Assembly: GCF_002013915.1 (NCBI RefSeq)
Contig: NZ_MBTF01000034.1
Span: 62,001-126,000 of the forward strand
DNA length: 64,000 nucleotides
Direction of reading: 5' to 3'
Origin: Mucilaginibacter pedocola
GTDB taxonomy: Bacteria > Bacteroidota > Bacteroidia > Sphingobacteriales > Sphingobacteriaceae
Positions 17,678 to 22,681 of the stretch are shown in pieces. Positions within the stretch are counted from its first letter, which is position 1; each line of letters opens with the position of its first letter. The translations under genes were made by a program, and so were the position numbers. The notes below the pieces were generated by a model. The model saw nothing but the letters and a program-made list of their open reading frames with translations. It was not told the origin of the DNA and searched no databases.

Positions 17678-17715
17678 ACTACGCAAATAGGTTGCGCAGT
17701 GGGTATGAACCTTTG
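17678..17715 (+). promoter_or_regulatory. Promoter/operator of the TROVE gene: palindrome plus TTTG box
   Basis: ACTACGCA-N7-TGCGCAGT (17678-17700) followed by TAT (17704-17706) and CTTTGTA (TTTG at 17712-17715). The 8-base arms, 7-base spacer, 3-base step to TAT and 12-base step to TTTG are identical to those upstream of rtcB (2932-2969), and both are preceded by AACTTTTTT plus a TTATTTTT tract. Transcription would start near 17720, giving a leader of about 27 bases. Confidence 0.65.
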
Positions 17716-17734
17716 TATCAACAAACAACAAAAA

Positions 17735-17740
17735 GGGAGG
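17735..17740 (+). promoter_or_regulatory. Shine-Dalgarno-like site deciding the TROVE start
   Basis: GGGAGG lies 6 bases before the ATG at 17747. Such sites are uncommon in Bacteroidota. It supports the internal start over the upstream in-frame ATG at 17495, which lies inside repeat sequence and before the promoter. Confidence 0.7.
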
Positions 17741-17746
17741 TACCCA

Positions 17747-19327
17747 ATGAAATTTAACTTACTGAACAGGCTTACAAAACGAGTGGTGAATCACGAAGGC
17801 GCGGCGGCTTATACGCTTAGCCCCGAAATGGAGCTGTATACCGCAGTGGTTACCTGGAGCCTGAACGACACGTTCTACGAAAAGAACGAACAGCGTTTAA
17901 CCCGCGTGCGCCAACTGATAGCGCAATGCAAACCCGAGTTTGTGGGCAAACTGGCGGTATATGCAAGGCATAAAATGTATATGCGCAGCGTGCCCCTGGT
18001 ACTGGTTACCGAGCTGGCTAACCTGCACCGCGGCGATAGCCTGGTGGCTGATGTTACCGCCGGTGTAGTAAACCGTGCCGACGAAATTACCGAGCTATTG
18101 GCTTGCTACGAATTGCTGAACAAGCGTACCGGCACCAAAAAGCTTAACCGCCTGAGCAAGCAAATGCAAAAGGGTTTGGCTACGGCTTTCAACCGGTTCG
18201 ACGAGTATCAGTTCGCCAAGTACAACCGCGATGGTGCCATTAAACTAAAGGATGCTTTGTTTTTGGTGCACCCACGTGCAAAAGATACCGCGCAGCAGGA
18301 GCTGTTCAACAAAATAGTTGCCGGCACGCTAAATACGCCCTACACTTGGGAAACCGAACTATCGGCCCTGGGGCAATTGAACTTTGATAGTGCCGAAGCA
18401 CGTGCAGCAGCCTTCCGCAACAAGTGGGAAGAGCTGGTGTACAGCGGCAAGTTGGGCTACATGGCATTGCTGCGTAACCTGCGTAATATACAAGAAGCGG
18501 GCGTAAGCTACGCTTGCTTTGAGCAGGTGTGCGCCACCCTTGCCGATGGCGAGAAAGTGGCAAAGGCAAAGCAGTTCCCGTTCAGGTTCCTGGCGGCATA
18601 CCGCGAGCTGCTGGCTGCCGAAAGTGCATCGCCAATAAAGGCATTGGGCAACAAAATAAATGCGTTGTTCAACGGCAACAAGGGTTACACCGGGCTATTG
18701 CTTGATGCTTTGGAAAAAGCCGTTGCCGCAAGCGCTGCCAACATAAGGGGCTTTAACGAAGATACCAGCGTGCTACTGGCGTGCGACGTATCGGGCTCTA
18801 TGCAGCAGCCGGTATCAGCAAAGTCGAAAATACTGTTGTACGATGTGGGCTTGATGCTGGCTATGTTGCTGCAAAGCCGTTGCAAAAATGTGCAGGTGGG
18901 TATGTTCGGTAACTACTTTAAAACTATAACCGTGCCACGCGCCAATATATTGGCAAACGTGCAGGAGTTTTACAAGCGCGAAGGCGAAGTAGGCTACGCT
19001 ACCAACGGGCACCTGGTGATAGACGAGCTGTTGCGTAACCGTGTTGTGAAAGACAAGGTGATGCTGTTTACCGACTGCCAGCTATGGAACAGCAATGGCA
19101 ACCAGTACGCCAATATACAGCACCTATGGGAGCAGTACAAAGCGCAGGTAGCGCCTGCCGCCAAACTGTACCTGTTCGATTTGGCAGGCAACGGGCAAAC
19201 CCCGCTGCGTATACCACAGCGCGATGTTTACCTGGTAGCCGGCTGGAGCGATAAAGTTTTTGATGTGCTGGCAGCACTTGAAAACGGCGATACAGCGGTT
19301 GATGTGATAAATAACACACAACTATAA
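17747..19327 (+). CDS. rsr: TROVE-domain Ro60-like RNA-binding protein (Rsr homologue)
   Basis: 526 residues from the ATG at 17747. A TROVE domain of HEAT-like helices (about 10-330) begins EGAAAYTLSPEMELYTAVVT, with FVGKLAVYARHKMYMRSVPL and LRNIQEAGVS. The C-terminal vWA domain (about 340-525) has a complete metal site: DVSGSM near 347-352, and a T/D pair in LFTDCQLW near 442. Ro60 proteins form a ring that binds misfolded RNA ends and Y RNAs; in Deinococcus, Rsr works with the exoribonuclease PNPase. Here the gene is followed by 11 Y-RNA-like elements and shares its promoter type with rtcB, so all three probably act together in RNA quality control or repair, perhaps under stress. The symbol is given by homology only. 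Confidence 0.94.
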   Translation: MKFNLLNRLTKRVVNHEGAAAYTLSPEMELYTAVVTWSLNDTFYEKNEQRLTRVRQLIAQCKPEFVGKLAVYARHKMYMRSVPLVLVTELANLHRGDSLVADVTAGVVNRADEITELLACYELLNKRTGTKKLNRLSKQMQKGLATAFNRFDEYQFAKYNRDGAIKLKDALFLVHPRAKDTAQQELFNKIVAGTLNTPYTWETELSALGQLNFDSAEARAAAFRNKWEELVYSGKLGYMALLRNLRNIQEAGVSYACFEQVCATLADGEKVAKAKQFPFRFLAAYRELLAAESASPIKALGNKINALFNGNKGYTGLLLDALEKAVAASAANIRGFNEDTSVLLACDVSGSMQQPVSAKSKILLYDVGLMLAMLLQSRCKNVQVGMFGNYFKTITVPRANILANVQEFYKREGEVGYATNGHLVIDELLRNRVVKDKVMLFTDCQLWNSNGNQYANIQHLWEQYKAQVAPAAKLYLFDLAGNGQTPLRIPQRDVYLVAGWSDKVFDVLAALENGDTAVDVINNTQL

Positions 19328-19345
19328 AAAAGAGGTAGAAGTAAT

Positions 19346-19425
19346 ATCGAATAATGAATTTCGAACACCGAACACTGAAGTAAAAACTTCATTATTCGAA
19401 ATTGGATGTTCGATATTCTTCTCCC
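19346..19425. repeat. Long imperfect hairpin repeat between TROVE gene and Y RNA array
   Basis: AATATCGAATAATGAATTTC...CACTGAAG pairs with CTTCATTATTCGAAATTGG...GTTCGATATT around a TAAAAA loop. Same family as 13858-13946. It begins 19 bases after the TROVE stop and ends 25 bases before the first Y RNA, so it may separate the mRNA from the noncoding RNAs by termination or processing. Confidence 0.75.
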
Positions 19426-19449
19426 CTTTTAAAAAGAAATTAAAGAAAT

Positions 19450-19577
19450 AAGGATGCCGTAGAAACAGGATACATCGTCTCCAATAAAGGGGAGGGCATT
19501 GTGGTGAGAGCCATGATGGAGGTTCGAGTCCTCGCTTGACAGTCCCCGCTACCTGGTTCGCCTGTAGCTCCTTATTA
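19450..19577 (+). ncRNA. Y-RNA-like element 1, tRNA-like insert in canonical order
   Basis: Outer stem AAGGA (5') with TCCTT (19569-19573), internal loop strand TGCCGTAGAA, inner stem ACAGG with CCTGT, then TACATCG. Inside lies a tRNA-like fold in normal order: acceptor GGGGA (19489-19493), D arm GGC-12-GCC (19495-19512), T arm GAGG-TTCGAGT-CCTC (19519-19533), acceptor TCCCC (19543-19547). No anticodon arm. This is the only element with the D arm before the T arm. Bacterial Y RNAs (YrlA) are known to carry a tRNA-like domain distal to the Ro60-binding stem. Confidence 0.75.
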
Positions 19578-19586
19578 AAAGATAGT

Positions 19587-19721
19587 AAAGAAGGTGTCGT
19601 AAACGAGTGATACTTCGTATTCAGACCTGAAACGCAGGTTCGATTCATGCCCCTTTGCAAAAAGGGTAGTTGAGACGGCAAAACACGGGAGAAAGCCACT
19701 TGTTGACAGTAACCCTTCTTT
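19587..19721 (+). ncRNA. Y-RNA-like element 2, permuted tRNA-like insert
   Basis: Outer stem AAAGAAGG with CCTTCTTT (8 bp), loop strand TGTCGTAA, inner stem ACGAGTG with CACTTGT (one G-U), then TACTTCG. Insert: T arm GCAGG-TTCGATT-CATGC (one mismatch), closed acceptor hairpin CCCTTT-GCAA-AAAGGG, then TAGTTGAGACGGCAAAAC as a degenerate D arm. The order T arm, acceptor, D arm is circularly permuted relative to tRNA. Confidence 0.8.
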
Positions 19722-19727
19722 TATAAA

Positions 19728-19760
19728 ACATGAGTTTGTTGGTGACAACACTAACAAAGG
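19728..19760 (+). repeat. Conserved hairpin between Y RNA elements (copy 1)
   Basis: TGTTGGTG-ACAA-CACTAACA stem-loop followed by AAGGC. A second copy at 20149-20178 reads TGTTGGT-AGCAAC-ACCAGCA, with base changes that keep the pairing. It follows element 2. The rest of 19761-19847 holds a CCCCCTTTAGGGGGTTGGGG repeat and no gene. Confidence 0.55.
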
Positions 19761-19847
19761 CAAAAAACACCTTCATTCCCCCTTTAGGGGGTTGGGGGCA
19801 TCGCCGGTGGGCGTTAAACATCGTTCTTTATAAATTCAAAAAGGCTT

Positions 19848-19921
19848 AAGAGATGCCGTAGGCTCGCGTTACATCGACCACCTTAAACGACAAGTACGCG
19901 TGCCGCTCATCGCTCTCTTTT
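19848..19921 (+). ncRNA. Y-RNA-like element 3, minimal type
   Basis: Outer stem AAGAGA with TCTCTT, loop strand TGCCGTA, inner stem GGC-T-CGCGT with ACGCG-T-GCC (8 pairs around one T-T mismatch), then TACATCG. The apical part is only about 25 bases and has no T or D arm. About 74 nt in all. The 3' side of the inner loop is GCTCATCGC. Confidence 0.75.
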
Positions 19922-20004
19922 GCCTGCTGAATTAGCCCCCACCGCCCCCGTTGGCTAACGGGGGAACTTTTGGAACACATTCCCCCTTCAGGGGGTTAGG
20001 GGGC

Positions 20005-20138
20005 AAAAGGTGCCGTAGATGAGCCATACTTCGATGGGTTACTGAGGTTGGCGGTTCGAGTCCGCCCTCTCCCATGCGGAGAGTCGCCTAATTGGTTAGG
20101 GCACAGTATTGAAAGGCTTATTGCATTTTGCCCTTTTT
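20005..20138 (+). ncRNA. Y-RNA-like element 4, permuted tRNA-like insert
   Basis: Outer stem AAAAGG with CCTTTT, loop strand TGCCGTAG, inner stem ATGAGCC with GGCTTAT (one G-U), then TACTTCG. Insert: perfect T arm GGCGG-TTCGAGT-CCGCC, acceptor hairpin CTCTCC-CATGC-GGAGAG, and a D arm GCC-TAATTGGTTAG-GGC with the GG of a real D loop. Immediately preceded by the CCCCCTTCAGGGGGTTAGGG repeat. Confidence 0.82.
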
Positions 20139-20148
20139 AAAAAAGAAA

Positions 20149-20178
20149 AGCTTGTTGGTAGCAACACCAGCAAAGGCT
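20149..20178 (+). repeat. Conserved hairpin between Y RNA elements (copy 2)
   Basis: TGTTGGT-AGCAAC-ACCAGCA followed by AAAGGC. It pairs with compensating changes relative to 19728-19760. An alternative, mutually exclusive fold pairs GTTGGTAGC with the downstream GCTACTAAC. It follows element 4. Downstream, 20179-20230 holds another CCCCTCCTGCGGGTTAGGGG repeat. Confidence 0.55.
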
Positions 20179-20233
20179 ACTAACGTTCGGCGTTGGCTAT
20201 TACCCCTCCTGCGGGTTAGGGGGTTAAGTTAAA

Positions 20234-20326
20234 ACAAGGTGTCGTAAACGAGCGGTGCTTCGGGTGGGTAATACACGGGGGTCAAAACCTCTGCAAATAC
20301 GCTCATTGCCTGTTACCCTTTTTACC
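20234..20326 (+). ncRNA. Y-RNA-like element 5, minimal type
   Basis: Outer stem AAGG with CCTT, loop strand TGTCGTAA, inner stem GAGCG with CGCTC, then GTGCTTCG in place of the usual ATACTTCG. The apical part (about 20262-20299) can form a weak GGGG..CCTC hairpin, with no T arm. About 90 nt. The following 65 bases (20327-20392) contain CCTGC..GCAGG complementarity and no gene. Confidence 0.68.
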
Positions 20327-20392
20327 TTAGCCCCCCTGCCCCCAAAACGAGCAGGTGTATCCATAAGCCGAATGTAAAAGCCACTGTTTGGT

Positions 20393-20500
20393 GCAGGGCT
20401 TGCAAGGTGCCGTAAATAAGTACTACTTCGTTACGCACTGCTGCGGATAGCATCCGTTTCAGTATACGATACTTATTGTTATTTGCCCTGCAAACCCTGC
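20393..20500 (+). ncRNA. Y-RNA-like element 6, minimal type with extended outer stem
   Basis: The outer helix is unusually long: GCAGGG at 20393-20398 pairs with CCCTGC ending at 20500, continued by TTGCA with TGCAA and AGG with CC. Then loop strand TGCCGTAA, inner stem AATAAGTA with TACTTATT (8 bp, no mismatch), and TACTTCG. The apical part has a CGGAT-AGC-ATCCG hairpin, with no tRNA-like arms. Confidence 0.72.
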
Positions 20501-20521
20501 AGCTAACAAAAGCTAAAAGCA

Positions 20522-20656
20522 CAAGAAGGTGCCGTAAACGAGCGATACTTCACTGCGGATGAGGAGGATGCAGGTTCGAACCCTGCCCCTTTGCAAAAAG
20601 GGTAGCTCAACCGGATAGAGCGCCGGTTAGCGCTTGTTGATTTTTGCCCTTCTTTT
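20522..20656 (+). ncRNA. Y-RNA-like element 7, permuted tRNA-like insert (best example)
   Basis: Outer stem AAGAAGG with CCTTCTT, loop strand TGCCGTAA, inner stem ACGAGCG with CGCTTGT, then TACTTCA. Insert: perfect T arm GCAGG-TTCGAAC-CCTGC, acceptor hairpin CCCTTT-GCAA-AAAGGG, two bases (TA), and a perfect D arm GCTC-AACCGGATA-GAGC. All tRNA core elements except the anticodon arm are present, in permuted order. Confidence 0.85.
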
Positions 20657-20665
20657 AAAAGAAAT

Positions 20666-20816
20666 AAAAAGGTGTCGTAAACGAGTGATACTTCGAATCA
20701 CTCCCGAGATTGCCGGTTCGAGCCCGGCTTGCGGTGAGCACATCCCGCAATAGTTCAATTTGGTAGAATACGGGGCTGCCGCAAGGCCAAGGCGCTCGTT
20801 GCTTTTTACCCTTTTT
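20666..20816 (+). ncRNA. Y-RNA-like element 8, permuted tRNA-like insert
   Basis: Outer stem AAAAAGG with CCTTTTT, loop strand TGTCGTAA, inner stem ACGAGTG with CGCTCGT, then TACTTCG. Insert: T arm GCCGG-TTCGAGC-CCGGC, acceptor TTGCGG with CCGCAA around a 10-base loop, and D arm GTTC-AATTTGGTA-GAAT. A further GGC..GCAAGGCC hairpin lies before the return strand. Longest element, about 151 nt. Only 5 bases separate it from element 9. Confidence 0.83.
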
Positions 20817-20821
20817 ATAAC

Positions 20822-20939
20822 TTAAGGTGCCGTAGATGGGCGTTACTTCGGTTAACATAGGTTCGACTCCTGTTTGCAGAAATTCGTTTCTGCAATGGCT
20901 CTTTTGAGCAAGCACGCGCCTATCGCACATTGCCCTTAA
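20822..20939 (+). ncRNA. Y-RNA-like element 9, permuted tRNA-like insert with shortened D arm
   Basis: Outer stem TTAAGG with CCTTAA, loop strand TGCCGTAG, inner stem ATGGGCG with CGCCTAT, then TACTTCG. Insert: T arm ATAGG-TTCGACT-CCTGT, a 9-bp acceptor hairpin TTGCAGAAA-TTCG-TTTCTGCAA closed by a UUCG loop, then a reduced D arm GCTC-TTTT-GAGC that lacks the GG loop bases. It abuts element 10 directly. Confidence 0.8.
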
Positions 20940-21016
20940 AAAAGAGATGCCGTAGTGCCGCGTTACTTCGCTTCAACCGCCAAAACAGGACGCGCCGCGA
21001 AAGTCGCTCTCTTTTT
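20939..21016 (+). ncRNA. Y-RNA-like element 10, minimal type
   Basis: Outer stem AAAGAGA with TCTCTTT, loop strand TGCCGTAG, inner stem with CGCGT/ACGCG and a single C-C mismatch at the same place as the T-T mismatch of element 3, then TACTTCG. Apical part is about 20 bases, with no tRNA-like arms. About 78 nt. The gap to element 11 (21017-21082) has TAGCAA..TTGCTA complementarity and no gene. Confidence 0.74.
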
Positions 21017-21082
21017 CAAACAAAAGCCGTTGATAGCAAGCGGTGTTTTAATTTGCTATACCTAAACCATATCAGCCAAAAA

Positions 21083-21160
21083 ACTACAGAGATGCCGTAA
21101 TGCCGGGTTACTTCGTTTTCACCTTAGACCAACCCGGCGATGAGTGTTGCTCTCTGTGGT
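21083..21160 (+). ncRNA. Y-RNA-like element 11, minimal type, end of array
   Basis: Outer stem ACTACAGAGA with TCTCTGTGGT (10 pairs, one G-U), loop strand TGCCGTAA, inner stem GCCGGGTT with AACCCGGC (8 perfect pairs), then TACTTCG. Apical loop is about 20 bases. The outer stem runs straight into a T tract, so this element also looks like the terminator of the array transcript. Confidence 0.76.
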
Positions 21161-21177
21161 TTTTTGTTTTTTTATCC
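21151..21177 (+). terminator. Terminator at the end of the Y RNA array
   Basis: The 3' strand of element 11's outer stem (TCTCTGTGGT) is followed by TTTTTGTTTTTTT. Stem plus U-tract fits intrinsic termination of a multi-element transcript. Confidence 0.65.
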
Positions 21178-21189
21178 AGACAAACAATT

Positions 21190-21262
21190 AACAACCTTGT
21201 CATTGCGAGGCTCATGAGGAAAGGACCTGCGCGAAAGGCGAGCCGTGGCAATCTCATCGCGG
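21190..21262. repeat. CATTGCGAG-type dispersed repeat
   Basis: TTGTCATTGCGAGGCTCATG through GCGAGCCGTGGCAATCTCAT; same family as copies near 4640, 4780, 7870 and 17530. Confidence 0.75.
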
Positions 21263-21272
21263 CGGTTATTAA

Positions 21273-21370
21273 TAAAGCAAAGGCAGAAGCATTTTTGTGC
21301 CGGTAGTCCCGCTATCCGCTGCAAGCCGCCGGTAGAAGCGGGCTTTCCGCTACTATCGGGTTTAGTTAAC
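21273..21370 (+). repeat. Repeat A, right copy flanking the TROVE/Y RNA module
   Basis: 98 bases matching 16741-16838 in the same orientation, ending in the same TTTAGTTAAC. Confidence 0.85.
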
Positions 21371-21420
21371 AACTGTCATGCTGAGGGACGAAGCATCTAT
21401 TAGCCACATTGCAAAGGTGC

Positions 21421-21920
21421 TGTAACGGGTGTAACAGGTGTACCACTCTACTTTTGTGTTGCAGTGATACGGGTTCTTCGCACTACCGAACGGCAGCAGG
21501 GAAGCTTCGGGAGAAAGCGGGCAGAACGTGATGGGTGGTGCGGCTGCAAGGGCATAGGGAATGTTTGCTGAAGCGCAGGACATGAGCGGCGCAGCAAGGG
21601 GCAAATTTTCCCAGCCCGTGGTTCTGCCCGCTTTGCAGCGGAGGGTGGTGGGCAAAGAAGCATTTCTGCTGCCTTGATTTTTGGTTACTTTTTATCAAGA
21701 AAACGGCGAAGCCCTCTTGAGCACCCACAAGAAATAAACCACCCGCGAAAAAAGTAACAGCCCTCTCGCGGCGAATGAGCGAGCCGATGTTTTTAGTTAA
21801 GTACAAGGTTATTTCGGAGACGTAAGAAACGCGAATCCACAACGGTAATACATCTCGACCGCTACCCCTCCCTGCCTTTGCGCACATGCCCTACCGCACC
21901 CCTCCCACGTGGGAGGGAAT
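21421..21920 (+). repeat. Repeat B, right copy flanking the TROVE/Y RNA module
   Basis: Matches 16982-17455 along its length with point differences and an insertion of about 50 bases after TATCAAGAAAA (GCACCCACAAGAAATAAACC is inside it). Ends in the same CTCCCACGTGGGAGG palindrome. Frames on the minus strand are repeat artefacts. Confidence 0.88.
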
Positions 21921-22032
21921 TGCGATATAAAGATATTTCTTTATTTTAAAACATACCTCCCCCTACCCGCCATCGGCAGCACATCATCAAAAACCAACAC
22001 ATTTTGGGTGTTCAAAAAAATCATATCTCACG

Positions 22033-22104
22033 TTTTCCCGTATGGATTTGAACCACAACTACCCGCATCAAAAACGGGTGTGCTAACCATTGCACTACAG
22101 GAAA
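22033..22104 (-). tRNA. tRNA-Gln (UUG)
   Basis: 72 nt cloverleaf on the minus strand: acceptor TTTCCTG with CGGGAAA (one T-G), D arm GTGC-AATGGTTA-GCAC, anticodon arm CCCGT-TTTTGAT-GCGGG with anticodon TTG, 4-base variable loop, T arm TGTGG-TTCAAAT-CCATA, discriminator A. CCA is not encoded. The acceptor sequence is unlike that of typical bacterial tRNA-Gln (which starts TGG), so charging identity is less certain than the anticodon. Confidence 0.85.
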
Positions 22105-22123
22105 ATTAAACCCGCCGGCACCA

Positions 22124-22172
22124 GGGGCGCTTCCGGTGCCGTTGAACTAAAAAGGCAACGCACCGGTACCCA
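22124..22172 (-). repeat. Inverted repeat between two tRNA genes
   Basis: CCGGTGC-GTTG faces CAAC-GGCACCGG around a CCTTTTTAGTT loop on the minus strand (one bulged base). It lies between tRNA-Ile and tRNA-Gln and may be a processing or termination structure within a shared transcript. Confidence 0.5.
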
Positions 22173-22195
22173 AGCTCAAGCGCCGGGCAGGTTGG

Positions 22196-22268
22196 TGGAA
22201 ATAACAGGACTTGAACCTATAACCGTCACCGTATAAGGGTGTTGCTCTAACCATTGAGCTATATTTCC
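22196..22268 (-). tRNA. tRNA-Ile (UAU), reads AUA
   Basis: 73 nt cloverleaf on the minus strand: acceptor GGAAATA with TATTTCC (7 bp), D arm GCTC-AATGGTTA-GAGC, anticodon stem ACACC/GGTGA (terminal A-A mismatch), loop CTTATAC with anticodon TAT, variable CGGTT, T arm ATAGG-TTCAAGT-CCTGT, discriminator A. Most bacteria read AUA with tRNA-Ile2 (CAU modified to lysidine by TilS); a UAU anticodon is rare. Confidence 0.85.
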
Positions 22269-22281
22269 GATACATACACAG

Positions 22282-22354
22282 TGGGGTAACCCGGACTCGA
22301 ACCGGGAGCCTCTCCGTTCCAAACGGAGTAATCTGCCAATTGATATACTACCCT
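22282..22354 (-). tRNA. tRNA-Pro (UGG anticodon)
   Basis: 73 nt cloverleaf on the minus strand: acceptor AGGGTAG with TTACCCC (first pair A-C, last G-T), D arm TATC-AATTGGCA-GATT, anticodon arm CTCCG-TTTGGAA-CGGAG with anticodon TGG, variable AGGCT, T arm CCCGG-TTCGAGT-CCGGG, discriminator A. The A1-C72 mismatch is unusual for tRNA-Pro. CCA is not encoded. Confidence 0.82.
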
Positions 22355-22369
22355 GAATTTGCCCCTAAA

Positions 22370-22403
22370 ACAAAAAATCCCCTTAGGTATGCCTAAGAGG
22401 ATT
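22370..22403 (-). terminator. Intrinsic terminator upstream of the tRNA cluster
   Basis: On the minus strand AATCCTCTTAGG-CATA-CCTAAGGGGATT (12 pairs, one G-U) is followed by TTTTTTG. It lies only about 16 bases upstream of tRNA-Pro and after a 23-codon frame (22428-22499), so tRNA transcription either passes through it or starts in the very small gap. Confidence 0.8.
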
Positions 22404-22427
22404 CTCGCAGTGGTGCTGTAATATTTT

Positions 22428-22499
22428 TTACAATATGTACTCCGTTACCTCCGGCTCTGGCGGTTCTAATATGGGGTGTTGTATTGCAATTGTTTTCAT
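22428..22499 (-). CDS. Candidate 23-codon leader peptide
   Basis: ATG at 22499 to TAA at 22430-22428 on the minus strand. The peptide starts MKTIAIQHPILEPPEPEV. Its codons include three ATA (Ile), one CAA (Gln) and four Pro codons: the amino acids of the three tRNAs downstream. The ATA codons would be read by tRNA-Ile(UAU). Upstream are TTG and TATCATTG, near the Bacteroidota promoter pattern. A perfect terminator hairpin follows about 25 bases after the stop. Translation is not proven. Confidence 0.4.
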   Translation of the reverse strand: MKTIAIQHPILEPPEPEVTEYIL

Positions 22500-22681
22500 G
22501 GCACAATGATACACATTATTTTTACAAATCAAGAAATTCTTTAAAATATTTTCAATTATTTTTCATCCAGCCACTTTGCACATTATCGGCACAAAAAATG
22601 CTTTTGATAGCTATTTTTCCCATTTCTACAGATTTTGTACAGAATGTTTCGGGAAATTAGCTGTTTAAACTACCGCCCTCT

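Noticed and set aside
17495..17746. N-terminal extension of the TROVE frame
   Set aside because: It begins inside repeat DNA, upstream of the promoter-like TTTG box, and translates to repeat-type residues; the GGGAGG site marks 17747 as the start.
19500..20800. Functional tRNA genes (TTCGA T-arm matches)
   Set aside because: T and D arms are real, but order is permuted in most, there is no anticodon arm, and the acceptor is closed as a hairpin; they are inserts in Y-RNA-like units.
19322..20930. Minus-strand frames across the Y RNA array
   Set aside because: They are antisense to structured RNA, with no coding signature.
19450..21160. CRISPR array
   Set aside because: Repeated motifs are spaced irregularly, the units fold individually with covariation, and no cas gene is near.
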